A model generated the notes under the pieces. That model was given only the letters and a program-made list of their open reading frames with translations, did no database searches and was not told the origin of the DNA. A program made the position numbers and the translations under genes. 64,000 bases of DNA from Nonomuraea sp. SBT364. GTDB taxonomy: Bacteria > Actinomycetota > Actinomycetes > Streptosporangiales > Streptosporangiaceae. The first letter of the stretch is position 1. Each line of letters begins with the position of its first letter. Location: positions 1 to 64,000 of the forward strand of contig NZ_LAVL01000023.1 in assembly GCF_001083785.1 (NCBI RefSeq). The letters run 5' to 3'. Positions 17,149-25,848 of the stretch are shown one piece after another.

Positions 17149-19674
17149 GTGAGGTTCAGGCCCTACGCGTGGATGCCATGGCCACTGCGCTGGTCCGCGC
17201 GGATATTGACCGTCGTGCTGGCACTGGCGCTGGTGCTGGCGGGGGTGCTCGTCCACACCGTCCGGCAGTCGTTCCCGCAGGTGGAGGGCACGCTGCGGCT
17301 TCCCGGCCTTACCGGAAATGTAGAGATTTATCGCGATAAAACGGGAATCCCGCACATCTATGCCAGCGCTTCCGAGGACCTGTTCATGGCCCAGGGGTTC
17401 GTGCACGCGCAGGACCGATTCTGGGAGATGGACTTCCGGCGGCACGTGACGGCCGGGCGGCTGTCGGAGCTGTTCGGCGCGGCGACGCTGGACAACGACA
17501 AGGCCATCAGGACCATGGGCTGGCGCCGGGTGGCCGAGCAGGAGCTGTCCGAGCTCACCGAGCGCACCAGGCGTTACCTCGACTTCTACGCCAAGGGCGT
17601 GAACGCGTGGCTGGCCGCCAACCCCAACGCCTCCGACCGCAGCCTCGAATACTCGGTGCTCAAGGTCCAGAACGGTGACTACACCCCCGAGCCGTGGACC
17701 GCGCTCGACTCCGTCTCCTGGCTCAAGGCCATGGCCTGGGACCTGCGCTCCAACGTCGAGGACGAGATCGACCGCGCCCTGGCGCTCACGAAGCTGCCGC
17801 CCGAGCGGGTCGAGCAGCTCTACCCCGGCTACCCGTACGACAAGCACGCCCCGATCGTCACCGAGGGCGCCATCGACAAGGACGTCTACGACCAGCGGGC
17901 CGAGCCCCGGCCTCGGCGCGACCCGCGCACCGGCGCCCGCGCGCTCACCCAGGCGGCGCGGGCGCTGGAAGCGGTGCCGAGCACGATGGGCACGGCCGAG
18001 CGCGACGGGATCGGCTCGAACTCGTGGGTCGTCTCGGGCGACCACACCGTCAGCGGCAAGCCGCTGCTCGCCAACGACCCGCACCTGTCGGCGCAGATGC
18101 CCTCCGTCTGGTACCAGACCGGGCTGCACTGCCGCGAGCTCACCGACGCGTGCTCGTTCGACGTGACCGGGTTCTCCTTCTCCGGTGTGCCCGGCGTGGT
18201 CATCGGGCACACCGACAAGATCGCCTGGGGGTTCACCAACCTGGGGCCCGACGTCGCCGACCTGTTCCTGGAGAAGGTGGACGGCGACACCTACCTCTAC
18301 CGGGGAGAGCGGGTCCCGCTGGAGACCCGGCAGGAGAGGATCGAGGTCGCGGGCGGGCAGCCGGTCACCATCACCGTGCGAAGCACCCGGCACGGGCCGC
18401 TGGTCAACGAGGTGATGGGCACGGTCCGGCCGAGCGGCGAGGCCAACGCCGTCGCCCTGTCGTGGACGGCGCTGCTTCCCGGCCGGACCGCCGACGCGGT
18501 CTTCGCGCTGAACGAGGCGGGCGACTGGAACGAGTTCCGGGCCGCGGCGGCGCTGTTCGAGGTCCCGGCGCAGAACCTGATCTACGCCGACACCAGCGGC
18601 ACCATCGGCTACCAGGCCCCCGGCCGCATCCCCGTGCGCGAGAAGGGCGACGGCACCGTGCCCGTGCCCGGCTGGACCGGCGAGTACGACTGGAAGACCG
18701 CCCCGATCCCGTACGACCAGCTCCCGTCGGTGCGCAACCCCGCCGAGGGCTACCTCGTCACCGCCAACAACGCCGTCATCGACCCCGCCCGCTACGAGCC
18801 GCTGCTGACCAAGGACTGGTCGTACGGATACCGCTCCCAGCGCATCCTCGACCGGCTCAAGGAGGAGATCGGCAAGGGCAAGCTGGACGCCGCCGCCATG
18901 TCGCGCGTCCAGCAGGACGACCACAACGGCCTGGCCGAGACGCTCGTCCCGGCGCTGATGCGGGTCAGCCTGGCAGGGCCGAGCGCCCAAGCCAGGCAGC
19001 TCCTGGACGGCTGGGACGGCTCCCAGGGCCTCGACTCGGCCCCGGCGGCGTACTTCAACGCGGTGTGGCGGCACCTGCTCAGGCTGACCTTCCACGACGA
19101 ACTGCCGGAGGCGGCCCGGCCGAGCGGCGGCGACCGCTGGTACGAGGTGGTCGGGCTGCTGCTGAACTCCCCCGGCGACCGCTACTGGGACGACGTCACC
19201 ACCGAGGAGCGCGTCGAGGAACGCGACGACATCCTGCGCCAGGCGCTCGCCTCCGCCTACCAGGAGCTCACCGAGCTGCTCGGCGACGACGTCAAGGCGT
19301 GGCGCTGGGGCGACCTGCACCGGCTCACGCTCACCCACGAGACGCTCGGCACGTCCGGGATCGGCCCGATCGAGGCCCTGTTCAACCGGGGGCCGCTGCC
19401 GGTCGCGGGCAACAAGGACGCGGTCAACGCCACCGGCTGGAACGTGCTGGAGGACTACGCGATCACGTCGGTGCCGTCGATGCGGATGATCCTCGACCTG
19501 TCCGACCTGGACAAGTCGCAGTGGATCAACCTGACGGGCGCCTCCGGGCACGCCTTCCACGACAACTACTGGGACCAGGCGGAGATCTGGGCCAGGGGCG
19601 AGCTGCTGCCGATGCGCTCGGCTCCGGACTCGGTGCGGAAGGCGGCGGCGCACACGCTCAAGCTGACCCCCTGA
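17149..19674 (+). CDS. Penicillin-acylase-family Ntn hydrolase
   Basis: 841 residues from GTG 17149. GGAGG five bases ahead favours it over the ATG at 17137, which itself overlaps that site. One N-terminal membrane/signal segment (about 16-36) indicates export. It is a single-chain precursor: alpha-chain motifs (TGIPHIYA, FVHAQDRFWEMDF), a spacer, then the autoprocessing site GIGSNSWVVSG where Ser290 becomes the N-terminal nucleophile of the beta chain. Later come NDPHLSAQMPSVWYQ and WGFTNLGPDVADLF. Family members hydrolyse amides such as penicillin G, acyl-homoserine lactones or lipopeptide side chains. The substrate here is unknown. Confidence 0.92.
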   Translation: MRFRPYAWMPWPLRWSARILTVVLALALVLAGVLVHTVRQSFPQVEGTLRLPGLTGNVEIYRDKTGIPHIYASASEDLFMAQGFVHAQDRFWEMDFRRHVTAGRLSELFGAATLDNDKAIRTMGWRRVAEQELSELTERTRRYLDFYAKGVNAWLAANPNASDRSLEYSVLKVQNGDYTPEPWTALDSVSWLKAMAWDLRSNVEDEIDRALALTKLPPERVEQLYPGYPYDKHAPIVTEGAIDKDVYDQRAEPRPRRDPRTGARALTQAARALEAVPSTMGTAERDGIGSNSWVVSGDHTVSGKPLLANDPHLSAQMPSVWYQTGLHCRELTDACSFDVTGFSFSGVPGVVIGHTDKIAWGFTNLGPDVADLFLEKVDGDTYLYRGERVPLETRQERIEVAGGQPVTITVRSTRHGPLVNEVMGTVRPSGEANAVALSWTALLPGRTADAVFALNEAGDWNEFRAAAALFEVPAQNLIYADTSGTIGYQAPGRIPVREKGDGTVPVPGWTGEYDWKTAPIPYDQLPSVRNPAEGYLVTANNAVIDPARYEPLLTKDWSYGYRSQRILDRLKEEIGKGKLDAAAMSRVQQDDHNGLAETLVPALMRVSLAGPSAQARQLLDGWDGSQGLDSAPAAYFNAVWRHLLRLTFHDELPEAARPSGGDRWYEVVGLLLNSPGDRYWDDVTTEERVEERDDILRQALASAYQELTELLGDDVKAWRWGDLHRLTLTHETLGTSGIGPIEALFNRGPLPVAGNKDAVNATGWNVLEDYAITSVPSMRMILDLSDLDKSQWINLTGASGHAFHDNYWDQAEIWARGELLPMRSAPDSVRKAAAHTLKLTP

Positions 19675-19712
19675 CGTGTCGGCACTCCACCGCCCACGGG
19701 TTCCGGGCGCGG

Positions 19713-20144
19713 CTATGCGCGCGGGTCACCGTCCGTACGTCCGCGCCAGCGCGGGGAGGAGCGCGGGTATCCGCCGTCATCGAGGCCGGCCAGCCGTTCG
19801 AAGGGGTTGTACGACGCCTGGTCGCCGCAGACGATCACCGAGACCAGCATGGCCAGCAGGTAGAGCGGCAGCATGGGCAGCCCCACGCACCACGCCCACT
19901 GGCTGGCGTGCCTGCCCTCGTGCCGCAGGAGCCGCTCGCTCAGCGAGTCGCGCCTGGTCAGCACCACGTTCCCGACCGTGAAGGCCCCCGCGACGGGAAA
20001 GCGGTAGCGGTAACCGCAGGCGAGCACCAGCCCGTCGGGCCCGGCCCGCCGGCGGGCCCCGCCCACGACGGAGATCAGCAGCCCGAGCGGCGTGGTGAGG
20101 TTCAGATAGTTCACCACGCGCCGGAACCGATAGCGCCTGTCCAT
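19713..20144 (-). CDS. Small membrane protein with HExxH motif
   Basis: 143 residues from ATG 20144. It has a hydrophobic stretch around 17-28, a beta-like middle (AFTVGNVVLTRRD), the zinc-peptidase-like motif RHEGRHASQWA (H75, H79) and one or two further membrane spans (about 88-106), then NPFERLAGLDDGGY. The same arrangement recurs in unnamed actinobacterial proteins. A third zinc ligand is not obvious, so protease activity is only possible. It is convergent with the acylase gene and divergent from the repeat protein gene. Confidence 0.65.
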   Translation of the reverse strand: MDRRYRFRRVVNYLNLTTPLGLLISVVGGARRRAGPDGLVLACGYRYRFPVAGAFTVGNVVLTRRDSLSERLLRHEGRHASQWAWCVGLPMLPLYLLAMLVSVIVCGDQASYNPFERLAGLDDGGYPRSSPRWRGRTDGDPRA

Positions 20145-20155
20145 GCGTCTCAGTC

Positions 20156-20183
20156 TTGACCAATCTTGACAGGTCGGGATAAT
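20156..20183 (+). promoter_or_regulatory. Sigma-70/HrdB-type promoter
   Basis: TTGACC (20156-20161), a 16-base spacer and GATAAT (20178-20183) stand about 35 bases before the ATG of the repeat protein gene. A second TTGACA at 20166 is too close to the -10 box to be used with it. Good match to the vegetative consensus. Confidence 0.6.
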
Positions 20184-20219
20184 GGCCTGCGTCCTGAAAT
20201 CTCCCACAAGAGCAGGATT

Positions 20220-21269
20220 ATGAGATTAGCCATCCTGGGCGCTCTGCTGGGCACCGCGGCACTGGCCGGTGCGGGTGGAATCGCGATCACCCAGACCTCA
20301 ACCACCGATCCCCTACGTCTCATCGAGCCCCCTCCCGGTGCGCGGCTGGCGCTGCTCCCCAGCACCGCCACCCCCACGCCCACCCCCACAGTCGGGCGCT
20401 ACACCGCGAAGACAAAGATCGTCAAGAAGAAGGGCGTCTCCTACCTGGACGTCTCCATCAAGTACGGCGGAGCCGCCAGGTTCAGCGTCAAGCAGCGTAC
20501 GTGCAAGGGCAAGTCCTGCAAGACCGCCACGGCCGAGCTTCCGGTGACCACCGGCGCGGGCAAGACGCAGAAGAAGCTCGGCAAGGGCACCTACAAGCTG
20601 CGCGGCAAGCCCAAGATCACGGTCAAGCCGCTCCCGTGGCCCACCAAGACCGTCACGGCCACCCCCACGGCGACGGCCACCGTGACCGAGGCCCCGCCGC
20701 CTGAGACGGTCACCGTCACCGAGCCGGGTCCCACGATCACGGTCACCGAGCCGGGTCCCACGATCACGGTCACCGAGCCGGGTCCCACCGTCACCGTCAC
20801 GGAGCCGGGCCCCACGGTGACGGTCACCTGTCAGCCGGCCCCCGTGCCGCCTCCCACGGGAACTCCCACAGTGACTCCCACGGGGACTCCTCCGGAGGCT
20901 CCCACGCCTCCGGTGACGCCGACGGAGGCACCACCTCCCACCGACGTGACGCCACCGCCGCCGACGGACTCCACCGACCTCCCGACACCCCCGCCGACGG
21001 ACCCGACGACGCCTCCGCCGACAGACCCGACCGGCCAGCCCACCGACGTGCCGACAGACCCGACCGACGTGCCGACGGATCCCACGGATCTGCCGACGGA
21101 TCCGGTCCCCGAGTGTCCGGCTCCCACGCAGCCGCCGCCTCCGCCTCCGCCGACCGTCTCACCGACGAGCGAGCCGACGGCGACCCCCACGCTCACCCCG
21201 CCCTCGACGCCCACCTCGACCACGACGCCCACCTCGACCCCGACCGTCCCCGAGCCGCCGGTCCAGTGA
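20220..21269 (+). CDS. Secreted Pro/Thr-rich repeat protein
   Basis: 349 residues from ATG 20220. It has a signal sequence (MRLAILGALLGTAALAGAGG) followed by a short basic domain of about 75 residues rich in Lys, with one Cys pair (RTCKGKSCK). Next comes a repeat array, TVTEPGPTI repeated about four and a half times, and a long Pro/Thr tail with PTDVPTDPTD units. It probably acts as an extracellular stalk or wall-associated protein; no sorting signal or membrane anchor is seen at the C-terminus. Function unknown. Confidence 0.75.
   Translation: MRLAILGALLGTAALAGAGGIAITQTSTTDPLRLIEPPPGARLALLPSTATPTPTPTVGRYTAKTKIVKKKGVSYLDVSIKYGGAARFSVKQRTCKGKSCKTATAELPVTTGAGKTQKKLGKGTYKLRGKPKITVKPLPWPTKTVTATPTATATVTEAPPPETVTVTEPGPTITVTEPGPTITVTEPGPTVTVTEPGPTVTVTCQPAPVPPPTGTPTVTPTGTPPEAPTPPVTPTEAPPPTDVTPPPPTDSTDLPTPPPTDPTTPPPTDPTGQPTDVPTDPTDVPTDPTDLPTDPVPECPAPTQPPPPPPPTVSPTSEPTATPTLTPPSTPTSTTTPTSTPTVPEPPVQ
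20704..20829 (+). repeat. 27-base tandem repeat in coding DNA
   Basis: Near-identical 27-base units encode TVTEPGPTI/TVTEPGPTV; the best two copies are almost identical at DNA level. The array lies inside the secreted repeat protein gene and may vary in copy number between strains. Confidence 0.75.
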
Positions 21270-21281
21270 CACGGCCGCTCA

Positions 21282-21313
21282 CCGGCCCGGTGCCCCCAGG
21301 GGCGCCGGGCCGG
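21282..21313. terminator. Bidirectional hairpin between convergent genes
   Basis: CCGGCCCGGTGCCCC faces GGGGCGCCGGGCCGG with a single T-G pair, giving a stem of up to 15 pairs. It lies between the ends of the repeat protein gene (21269) and the flavin reductase gene (21319). Confidence 0.65.
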
Positions 21314-21318
21314 CGGGA

Positions 21319-21819
21319 TCAGAGCTCCTTGTAGCGTCCCTCGTGGTAGGTCAGCGCGGTCCCCTCGCCCGGCATCCCGAGCGCGGTCACCGCCCCCACG
21401 ATGATCGAATGATCGCCGCCCGGATGCACCGCGTCGGTCCGGCACTCCACCGTCGCCAGCGCCCCGTCGAACAGCGCGACCCCCGACTCCCCCCGGTGAT
21501 GCCCCCACCGTGCGAGCTGCCCGTTCAACGGCCGCCCGCGATGCGCGAAGAACCGCGAGGCGTCCTCCAGGGAGGCCGGCAGCACCGAGACGGCCCACAC
21601 TCCCGCCTCCAGCACCGCGTCGTGGAACCGCGCGACCTTCTCGGCGCAGAAGAGCACGAGCAGCGGCTCCAGCGACACCGAGGTGAAGGAGTTGACGGTC
21701 ATCGCATAGTCGACGTCTGCCACCCGGGTCGTGACGACCGTCACGCCGGTGGCGAAGCGCCCGACGACTTTCCGGTACGTTTGCCGATCTCCGTGCCGCT
21801 CTATGGACCCATGGTGCAC
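21319..21819 (-). CDS. Flavin reductase-like FMN-binding protein
   Basis: 166 residues from GTG 21819. It is the HpaC/flavin-reductase-like split barrel: GRFATGVTVVTT at the N-terminus, MTVNSFTSVSLEPLLVLFC as the flavin-binding segment, then GGDHSIIVGAVTALG near the C-terminus. It supplies reduced FMN/FAD to a monooxygenase or acts as a small oxidoreductase; no monooxygenase gene is adjacent. It is separated by 18 bases from the upstream DUF6113 gene, so co-transcription is likely. Confidence 0.85.
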   Translation of the reverse strand: MHHGSIERHGDRQTYRKVVGRFATGVTVVTTRVADVDYAMTVNSFTSVSLEPLLVLFCAEKVARFHDAVLEAGVWAVSVLPASLEDASRFFAHRGRPLNGQLARWGHHRGESGVALFDGALATVECRTDAVHPGGDHSIIVGAVTALGMPGEGTALTYHEGRYKEL

Positions 21820-21837
21820 GAAGGTTACTTTATGCCG

Positions 21838-22251
21838 CTAAGACCGACTGCTCTCCGGATGCCCATGCATCAACCACGAACCCCCTGATGAGGGCGACAT
21901 CAGGAACGCCGCGACCACGGCCACGATCCCTCCGTAGAGGTACACGTACCCGGGCAGATTTCCCGAGATCACCAGATCCCCCGCGCCCAGCTTGAACGAG
22001 AACGCCATCGACACCAGCAGCCACCCCGCCGAGGTCACCCCGGCCCCCAGGCGTGACCCCATCAGCTTGCCCGCCCCCAGGCTGACGCCGAACAGGATGA
22101 CCAGCCAGGCGATCGCCGTGACGAGCTCCGGCAGGTCGTCGCGCAACGCGTGGGTGAACCCGCCCACCACGCCCATGACGACGCCCAGGACGAAGAGCAT
22201 GCCGTAGGCGGCCCCTCCCAGCGCCGACTCGGCCTGGCTGCGCTGCTCCAT
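21838..22251 (-). CDS. DUF6113-like four-helix membrane protein
   Basis: 137 residues with four hydrophobic segments (about 13-33, 43-60, 70-90, 103-120) and no clear catalytic residues. Proteins of this kind commonly sit just downstream of mshB in actinomycetes. Here a gap of about 450 bases lies between them. Function unknown; a role tied to mycothiol is not shown. Confidence 0.7.
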   Translation of the reverse strand: MEQRSQAESALGGAAYGMLFVLGVVMGVVGGFTHALRDDLPELVTAIAWLVILFGVSLGAGKLMGSRLGAGVTSAGWLLVSMAFSFKLGAGDLVISGNLPGYVYLYGGIVAVVAAFLMSPSSGGSWLMHGHPESSRS

Positions 22252-22698
22252 CAGATCCTCCCGAGAGGACCGGCGGCTTCGGCCGTCGTCGGGGGATTCG
22301 GGAGCGGGATGGTCACCAGAGCTCTGGCGTGCCCTGGCTTGCCGGGTCTGCGTATCACAGTTGTCCTTCGGGTTTGTCGGTGCCGGTCGATGGCGAGGTG
22401 GTGTCGTTACCGAGCGTGAGAGGCGGATGTGCCCAGGTCGTTCAAGTTTCTGCTGCGCCTCACCGGCGAGCGGGCCGACGCGCCCGGGCAGTGCCCGGAG
22501 GATCGCCGGAAGTCGTGCGACGCGGCGACCGCCCCGCCCGGGCCGGGTCGCGACGTACGGCAGGCGGTCACCAAGCGCATGCCGGCGTCGACGCGGCGAT
22601 CGAGGTCTTGAGGGCAGGGCTTGACCTTCGCCGGGCCGCGGGAGCGGCTTGGCGAGAAGCCGCTCCCCTCAGGGAGCGGAAGAGTCACATCGAGGAGG
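22252..22698. other. 447-base gap between mshB and the DUF6113-like gene
   Basis: No convincing gene. A possible small reading frame on the plus strand (GTG 22429 to 22611, 60 codons, basic and Pro-rich, without family resemblance) has only a weak ribosome site. The right end holds the mshB hairpin. The middle is ordinary GC-rich DNA with no repeats that I can see. Confidence 0.5.
22640..22667 (-). terminator. mshB terminator hairpin
   Basis: GGGAGCGGCTT (22640-22650) pairs perfectly with AAGCCGCTCCC (22657-22667) with a 6-base loop, 32 bases past the mshB stop in its reading direction. It has no U-run. Confidence 0.65.
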
Positions 22699-23604
22699 TT
22701 AGTGGATGCCCGCGAAGAGATCGTTCTCGCGGACGTGCGGCTCGCCGAGCCCACCCGCCTCGACCGGCGGCCCGGCCACCGCCGGCCCCCGTACGCCCTC
22801 GGCCAGCACGAAGTGCTCCACGCCGAGCACCTCCTGGCCGATGTCGTTCGACAGCGCGTACCACGGCTCCCGGACCGTGATCTGCGTGGCGTGCGCGCGC
22901 ATGGCGGCGGCCTTGTGGCCGATCCACGGCCGCGCGTCGATCTCGGTGGTGATCACGTCGTCCGGGCTGCCGAACGGCATCTCCTCGACGCTCTCCACGA
23001 TGAACCCGGCGCCGGCCTCCCGCAGGGCCTCGTTGGTGCGGCGCATCACGGACCTGGCGCTGGCCGTGTAGTAGAACTTCGCGATCCGCCACGGCTCACC
23101 CTCGCCGAACGCCGGATCGGCGGCCAGCTCGTACGCCCTGCGCGAGACGCGGTGCGCCTGGATGTGGTCGGGGTGCCCGTAATGCCCGTTCGGGTCGTAC
23201 GTGACCAGGACCTGCGGCCTGACCTCGCGGATCACCTCGACCAGCGCGCCGGCCGCCTCGTCCAGGTCAGCCTGCCAGAACGCGGCGGGGCGGTCGTTGG
23301 AGGCGACGCCCATCATGCCGGAGTCGCGCCAGCGGCCCGGCCCGCCGAGGAAGCGGTGGTCCTCGACGCCCAGCGCCGCGCAGGCCGCCGCCAGCTCGCC
23401 GATCCGGTGCGGGCCGAGCGCGTCGTCACGGTCGGCGGCCAGGTGCGCGAGCTCCGCGGGGATGATCTCGCCCTCCTCGCCCAGCGTGCAGGTCACGAGC
23501 GTGACGTGAGCGCCTTCCGCCGCGTATCGCGCCATGGTCGCGCCGGTGCCGATCGACTCGTCGTCGGGGTGAGCGTGCACCAGCAGCAGCCGTCGGTCCA
23601 TCAT
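22699..23604 (-). CDS. mshB: N-acetyl-1-D-myo-inositol-2-amino-2-deoxy-alpha-D-glucopyranoside deacetylase
   Basis: 301 residues. Zinc-dependent LmbE/PIG-L-type deacetylase of mycothiol synthesis; it removes acetate from GlcNAc-Ins before MshC adds cysteine. It shows AHPDDE (H12, D14/D15), [12 protein letters not shown] (H144, H147) and a long C-terminal part typical of MshB rather than of Mca. Two adjacent ATGs (23604, 23601) could serve as start. It is divergent from the S9 peptidase gene with 45 bases between starts. It marks the host as a mycothiol-making actinomycete. Confidence 0.93.
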   Translation of the reverse strand: MMDRRLLLVHAHPDDESIGTGATMARYAAEGAHVTLVTCTLGEEGEIIPAELAHLAADRDDALGPHRIGELAAACAALGVEDHRFLGGPGRWRDSGMMGVASNDRPAAFWQADLDEAAGALVEVIREVRPQVLVTYDPNGHYGHPDHIQAHRVSRRAYELAADPAFGEGEPWRIAKFYYTASARSVMRRTNEALREAGAGFIVESVEEMPFGSPDDVITTEIDARPWIGHKAAAMRAHATQITVREPWYALSNDIGQEVLGVEHFVLAEGVRGPAVAGPPVEAGGLGEPHVRENDLFAGIH

Positions 23605-23649
23605 GGTCCAGAGCGTAACGGGCGCCTGGTTGCTGGCAGGATTGGGCCC

Positions 23650-25716
23650 ATGAGTGAGAGCTTCCCGCGCCTGTCTGCCAGGACCCGCCGCTTCACCCTC
23701 GGAGTGCCCAGGGGCTTCACGATCTCCCCTGACGGCGGCAGGGTCGTGTTCCTGCGGACCGGGTCGGGCACCGATCCGGTGACCTGCCTGTGGGAGCTCG
23801 ACACCGAGACGCACGTCGAGCGGCTGGTGGTCGATCCGCGCACGCTCGACGCCGGCGAGGGAGACCTGCCACCGGAGGAGCGCGCCCGGCGCGAGCGCAG
23901 CCGTGAGCAGGCCGGTGGCGTGGTCGCCTACTCGACCGACTCCACGGTGACCAGGGCCGCGTTCGCACTGGCCGGCGGGCTGTACGTGACCGAGCTGCCC
24001 GACGGGCGCACGCGCAGGCTCGACACGCCCGGCCTGGTGATCGATCCGCGCATCTCCCCTGACGGGCGGCATGTCGCCTACGTCACCGGCGGCGCCCTCC
24101 ACGTGCACGACCTGACGACCGGCGGTGACCGTGCCCTGGCGACGCCCGAATCGCCGACGGTCACCTACGGTCTCGCCGAGTTCATCGCCGCCGAGGAGAT
24201 GGACCGCATGCGCGGCCACTGGTGGTCACCGTCGAGCGACGCGCTCCTGGTCGAGCGGGCCGACGACGCGCCGGTCCAGACCTGGTACATCGCCGATCCG
24301 GCCAACCCCGACCGGCCCGCCGCCGCCCAGCGCTACCCGGCCGCCGGCACGCCCAACGCCGTCACCGAGCTGTTCGTCCTGGGGCTCGACGGCTCCCGGG
24401 TCGCGGTGCCGTACGAGCACGAATACCTGACCACCGCCTCCTGGGACGCGCACGCGCTGTCGATCGTGACGCTGTCGCGTGACCAGAAGACCATGCGCCT
24501 GTTCACTGTCGATCCGGCCGACGGCACGTCCACGCTGGTGCGCGAGGACACCGACCCGGCCTGGGTCGACATCGTCCAGGGCGTCCCCGGGCACCTCGAC
24601 GACGGCACGCTGGTCTGGGTGGCGACCGCCGACGGCGGCCACCGGCTGTTCGTCGGCGACCGCGCCGTCACCCCGCCCACGCTGCAGGTGCGCGCCGTGC
24701 TCGACGTCGACCACGACAGCGTGCTGTTCAGCGCGAGCGGCGACCCGGCCGAGATCCAGCTCTGGACCTGGGACGGGCACTCGCTGCTGCCCGTCTCCAC
24801 CCGGTCCGGGGTGTTCTCCGGGCGGATGGCGGGCGGCGTCGGCGTGCTGTCCGAGCAGAGCCTCGACACCGAGGGCGTGGCCACGACCGTCGTCAGGCGC
24901 GACGGCGTGGCGATCCCGATCCCCTCCCACGCCGAGCGTCCCGGCCTCGACCTGCGCGTCTCGCTCGGCCGTTCCGGCCGCCGCGAGCTGTCCACCGCCG
25001 TGGTGCTGCCCTCCTGGCACGAGCCCGGCTCACGGGCGCTGCCCGTCCTCATGGATCCGTACGGGGGTCCGCACGCGCAGCGCGTCCTCAACCGGCGCGG
25101 CGGCTACCTGGAGAGCCAGTGGTTCGCCGAACAGGGGTTCGCGGTGGTCGTGGCCGACGGGCGGGGCACGCCGGGCCGGGGTCCGGCGTTCGAGCGGGCG
25201 GTGCTGAACGACCTGGCCACGCCCGCGCTCGACGACCAGATCGACGCCCTGCAGGGCGTGGCCGAGCAGTATCCCGACGACCTCGACCTGACGAAGGTGG
25301 CGATCCGCGGCTGGTCGTTCGGCGGGTTCCTGGCGGCTCTGGCGGTGCTGCGCAGGCCCGACGTGTTCCACGCCGCCGTCGCGGGGGCGCCGGTGACCGA
25401 CTGGCGGCTGTACGACACCTGCTACACGGAGCGTTATCTGGGGGATCCGGGCGAGCAGCCGGATGTGTACGACAAGTCATCGCTTTTCGATGACGCGGCG
25501 AAGCTCGAACGGCCGTTGCTGCTCATCCACGGCCTGGCCGACGACAACGTGGTGGCGGCGCACACGCTGCGCCTGTCGTCGGCGCTGCTCGCGGCCGGGC
25601 GCCAGCACAGCGTGCTGCCGCTGTCGGGTGTCACGCACATGACGCCGCAGGAGGTCGTGGCGGAGAACCTGATGCTGCTCCAGGTCGACTTCCTCAAGAA
25701 GGCGCTGCACCTGTAA
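23650..25716 (+). CDS. Prolyl oligopeptidase, dipeptidyl peptidase IV type (S9)
   Basis: 688 residues. An N-terminal beta-propeller of the DPP-IV type ([31 protein letters not shown] with the Glu pair that binds the substrate N-terminus) is followed by an alpha/beta-hydrolase domain. The triad is visible as GWSFGG (Ser556), HGLADDNV (Asp) and GVTHMT (His). It removes N-terminal dipeptides, preferably Xaa-Pro; no signal peptide is seen, so it is cytoplasmic or non-classically placed. The 3' end overlaps a 19-base tandem duplication that creates the present stop. Confidence 0.93.
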   Translation: MSESFPRLSARTRRFTLGVPRGFTISPDGGRVVFLRTGSGTDPVTCLWELDTETHVERLVVDPRTLDAGEGDLPPEERARRERSREQAGGVVAYSTDSTVTRAAFALAGGLYVTELPDGRTRRLDTPGLVIDPRISPDGRHVAYVTGGALHVHDLTTGGDRALATPESPTVTYGLAEFIAAEEMDRMRGHWWSPSSDALLVERADDAPVQTWYIADPANPDRPAAAQRYPAAGTPNAVTELFVLGLDGSRVAVPYEHEYLTTASWDAHALSIVTLSRDQKTMRLFTVDPADGTSTLVREDTDPAWVDIVQGVPGHLDDGTLVWVATADGGHRLFVGDRAVTPPTLQVRAVLDVDHDSVLFSASGDPAEIQLWTWDGHSLLPVSTRSGVFSGRMAGGVGVLSEQSLDTEGVATTVVRRDGVAIPIPSHAERPGLDLRVSLGRSGRRELSTAVVLPSWHEPGSRALPVLMDPYGGPHAQRVLNRRGGYLESQWFAEQGFAVVVADGRGTPGRGPAFERAVLNDLATPALDDQIDALQGVAEQYPDDLDLTKVAIRGWSFGGFLAALAVLRRPDVFHAAVAGAPVTDWRLYDTCYTERYLGDPGEQPDVYDKSSLFDDAAKLERPLLLIHGLADDNVVAAHTLRLSSALLAAGRQHSVLPLSGVTHMTPQEVVAENLMLLQVDFLKKALHL

Positions 25717-25733
25717 GAAGGCGCTGCGCCTGT
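25696..25733 (+). repeat. 19-base tandem duplication over the S9 peptidase stop
   Basis: Two direct copies of 19 bases, AAGAAGGCGCTGCRCCTGT, differ at one base (A or G). The junction creates the TAA stop; the second copy runs into a TAG, the probable ancestral stop. Confidence 0.8.
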
Positions 25734-25767
25734 AGAAAGGCCCGCATCTACGACCCGGGGATGACGA

Positions 25768-25808
25768 ACCACGGTCTGATTCAGCCCCTGCCAGAACCAG
25801 ACCGTGGT
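25768..25808 (+). terminator. Hairpin after the S9 peptidase gene
   Basis: ACCACGGTCTG (25768-25778) pairs perfectly with CAGACCGTGGT (25798-25808) over a 19-base loop, 51 bases past the stop and 40 before the next gene. Confidence 0.55.
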
Positions 25809-25848
25809 CCGATGTGGGCGGGGCGCCCTTTCGGCGATCGTGAACGTC

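Noticed and set aside
17050-19653. 867-codon minus-strand open frame opposite the acylase gene
   Set aside because: Antisense shadow; the plus strand encodes a complete Ntn hydrolase with all motifs.
22429-22611. 60-codon frame in the gap after mshB
   Set aside because: No family pattern and weak ribosome site; mentioned only in the gap entry.
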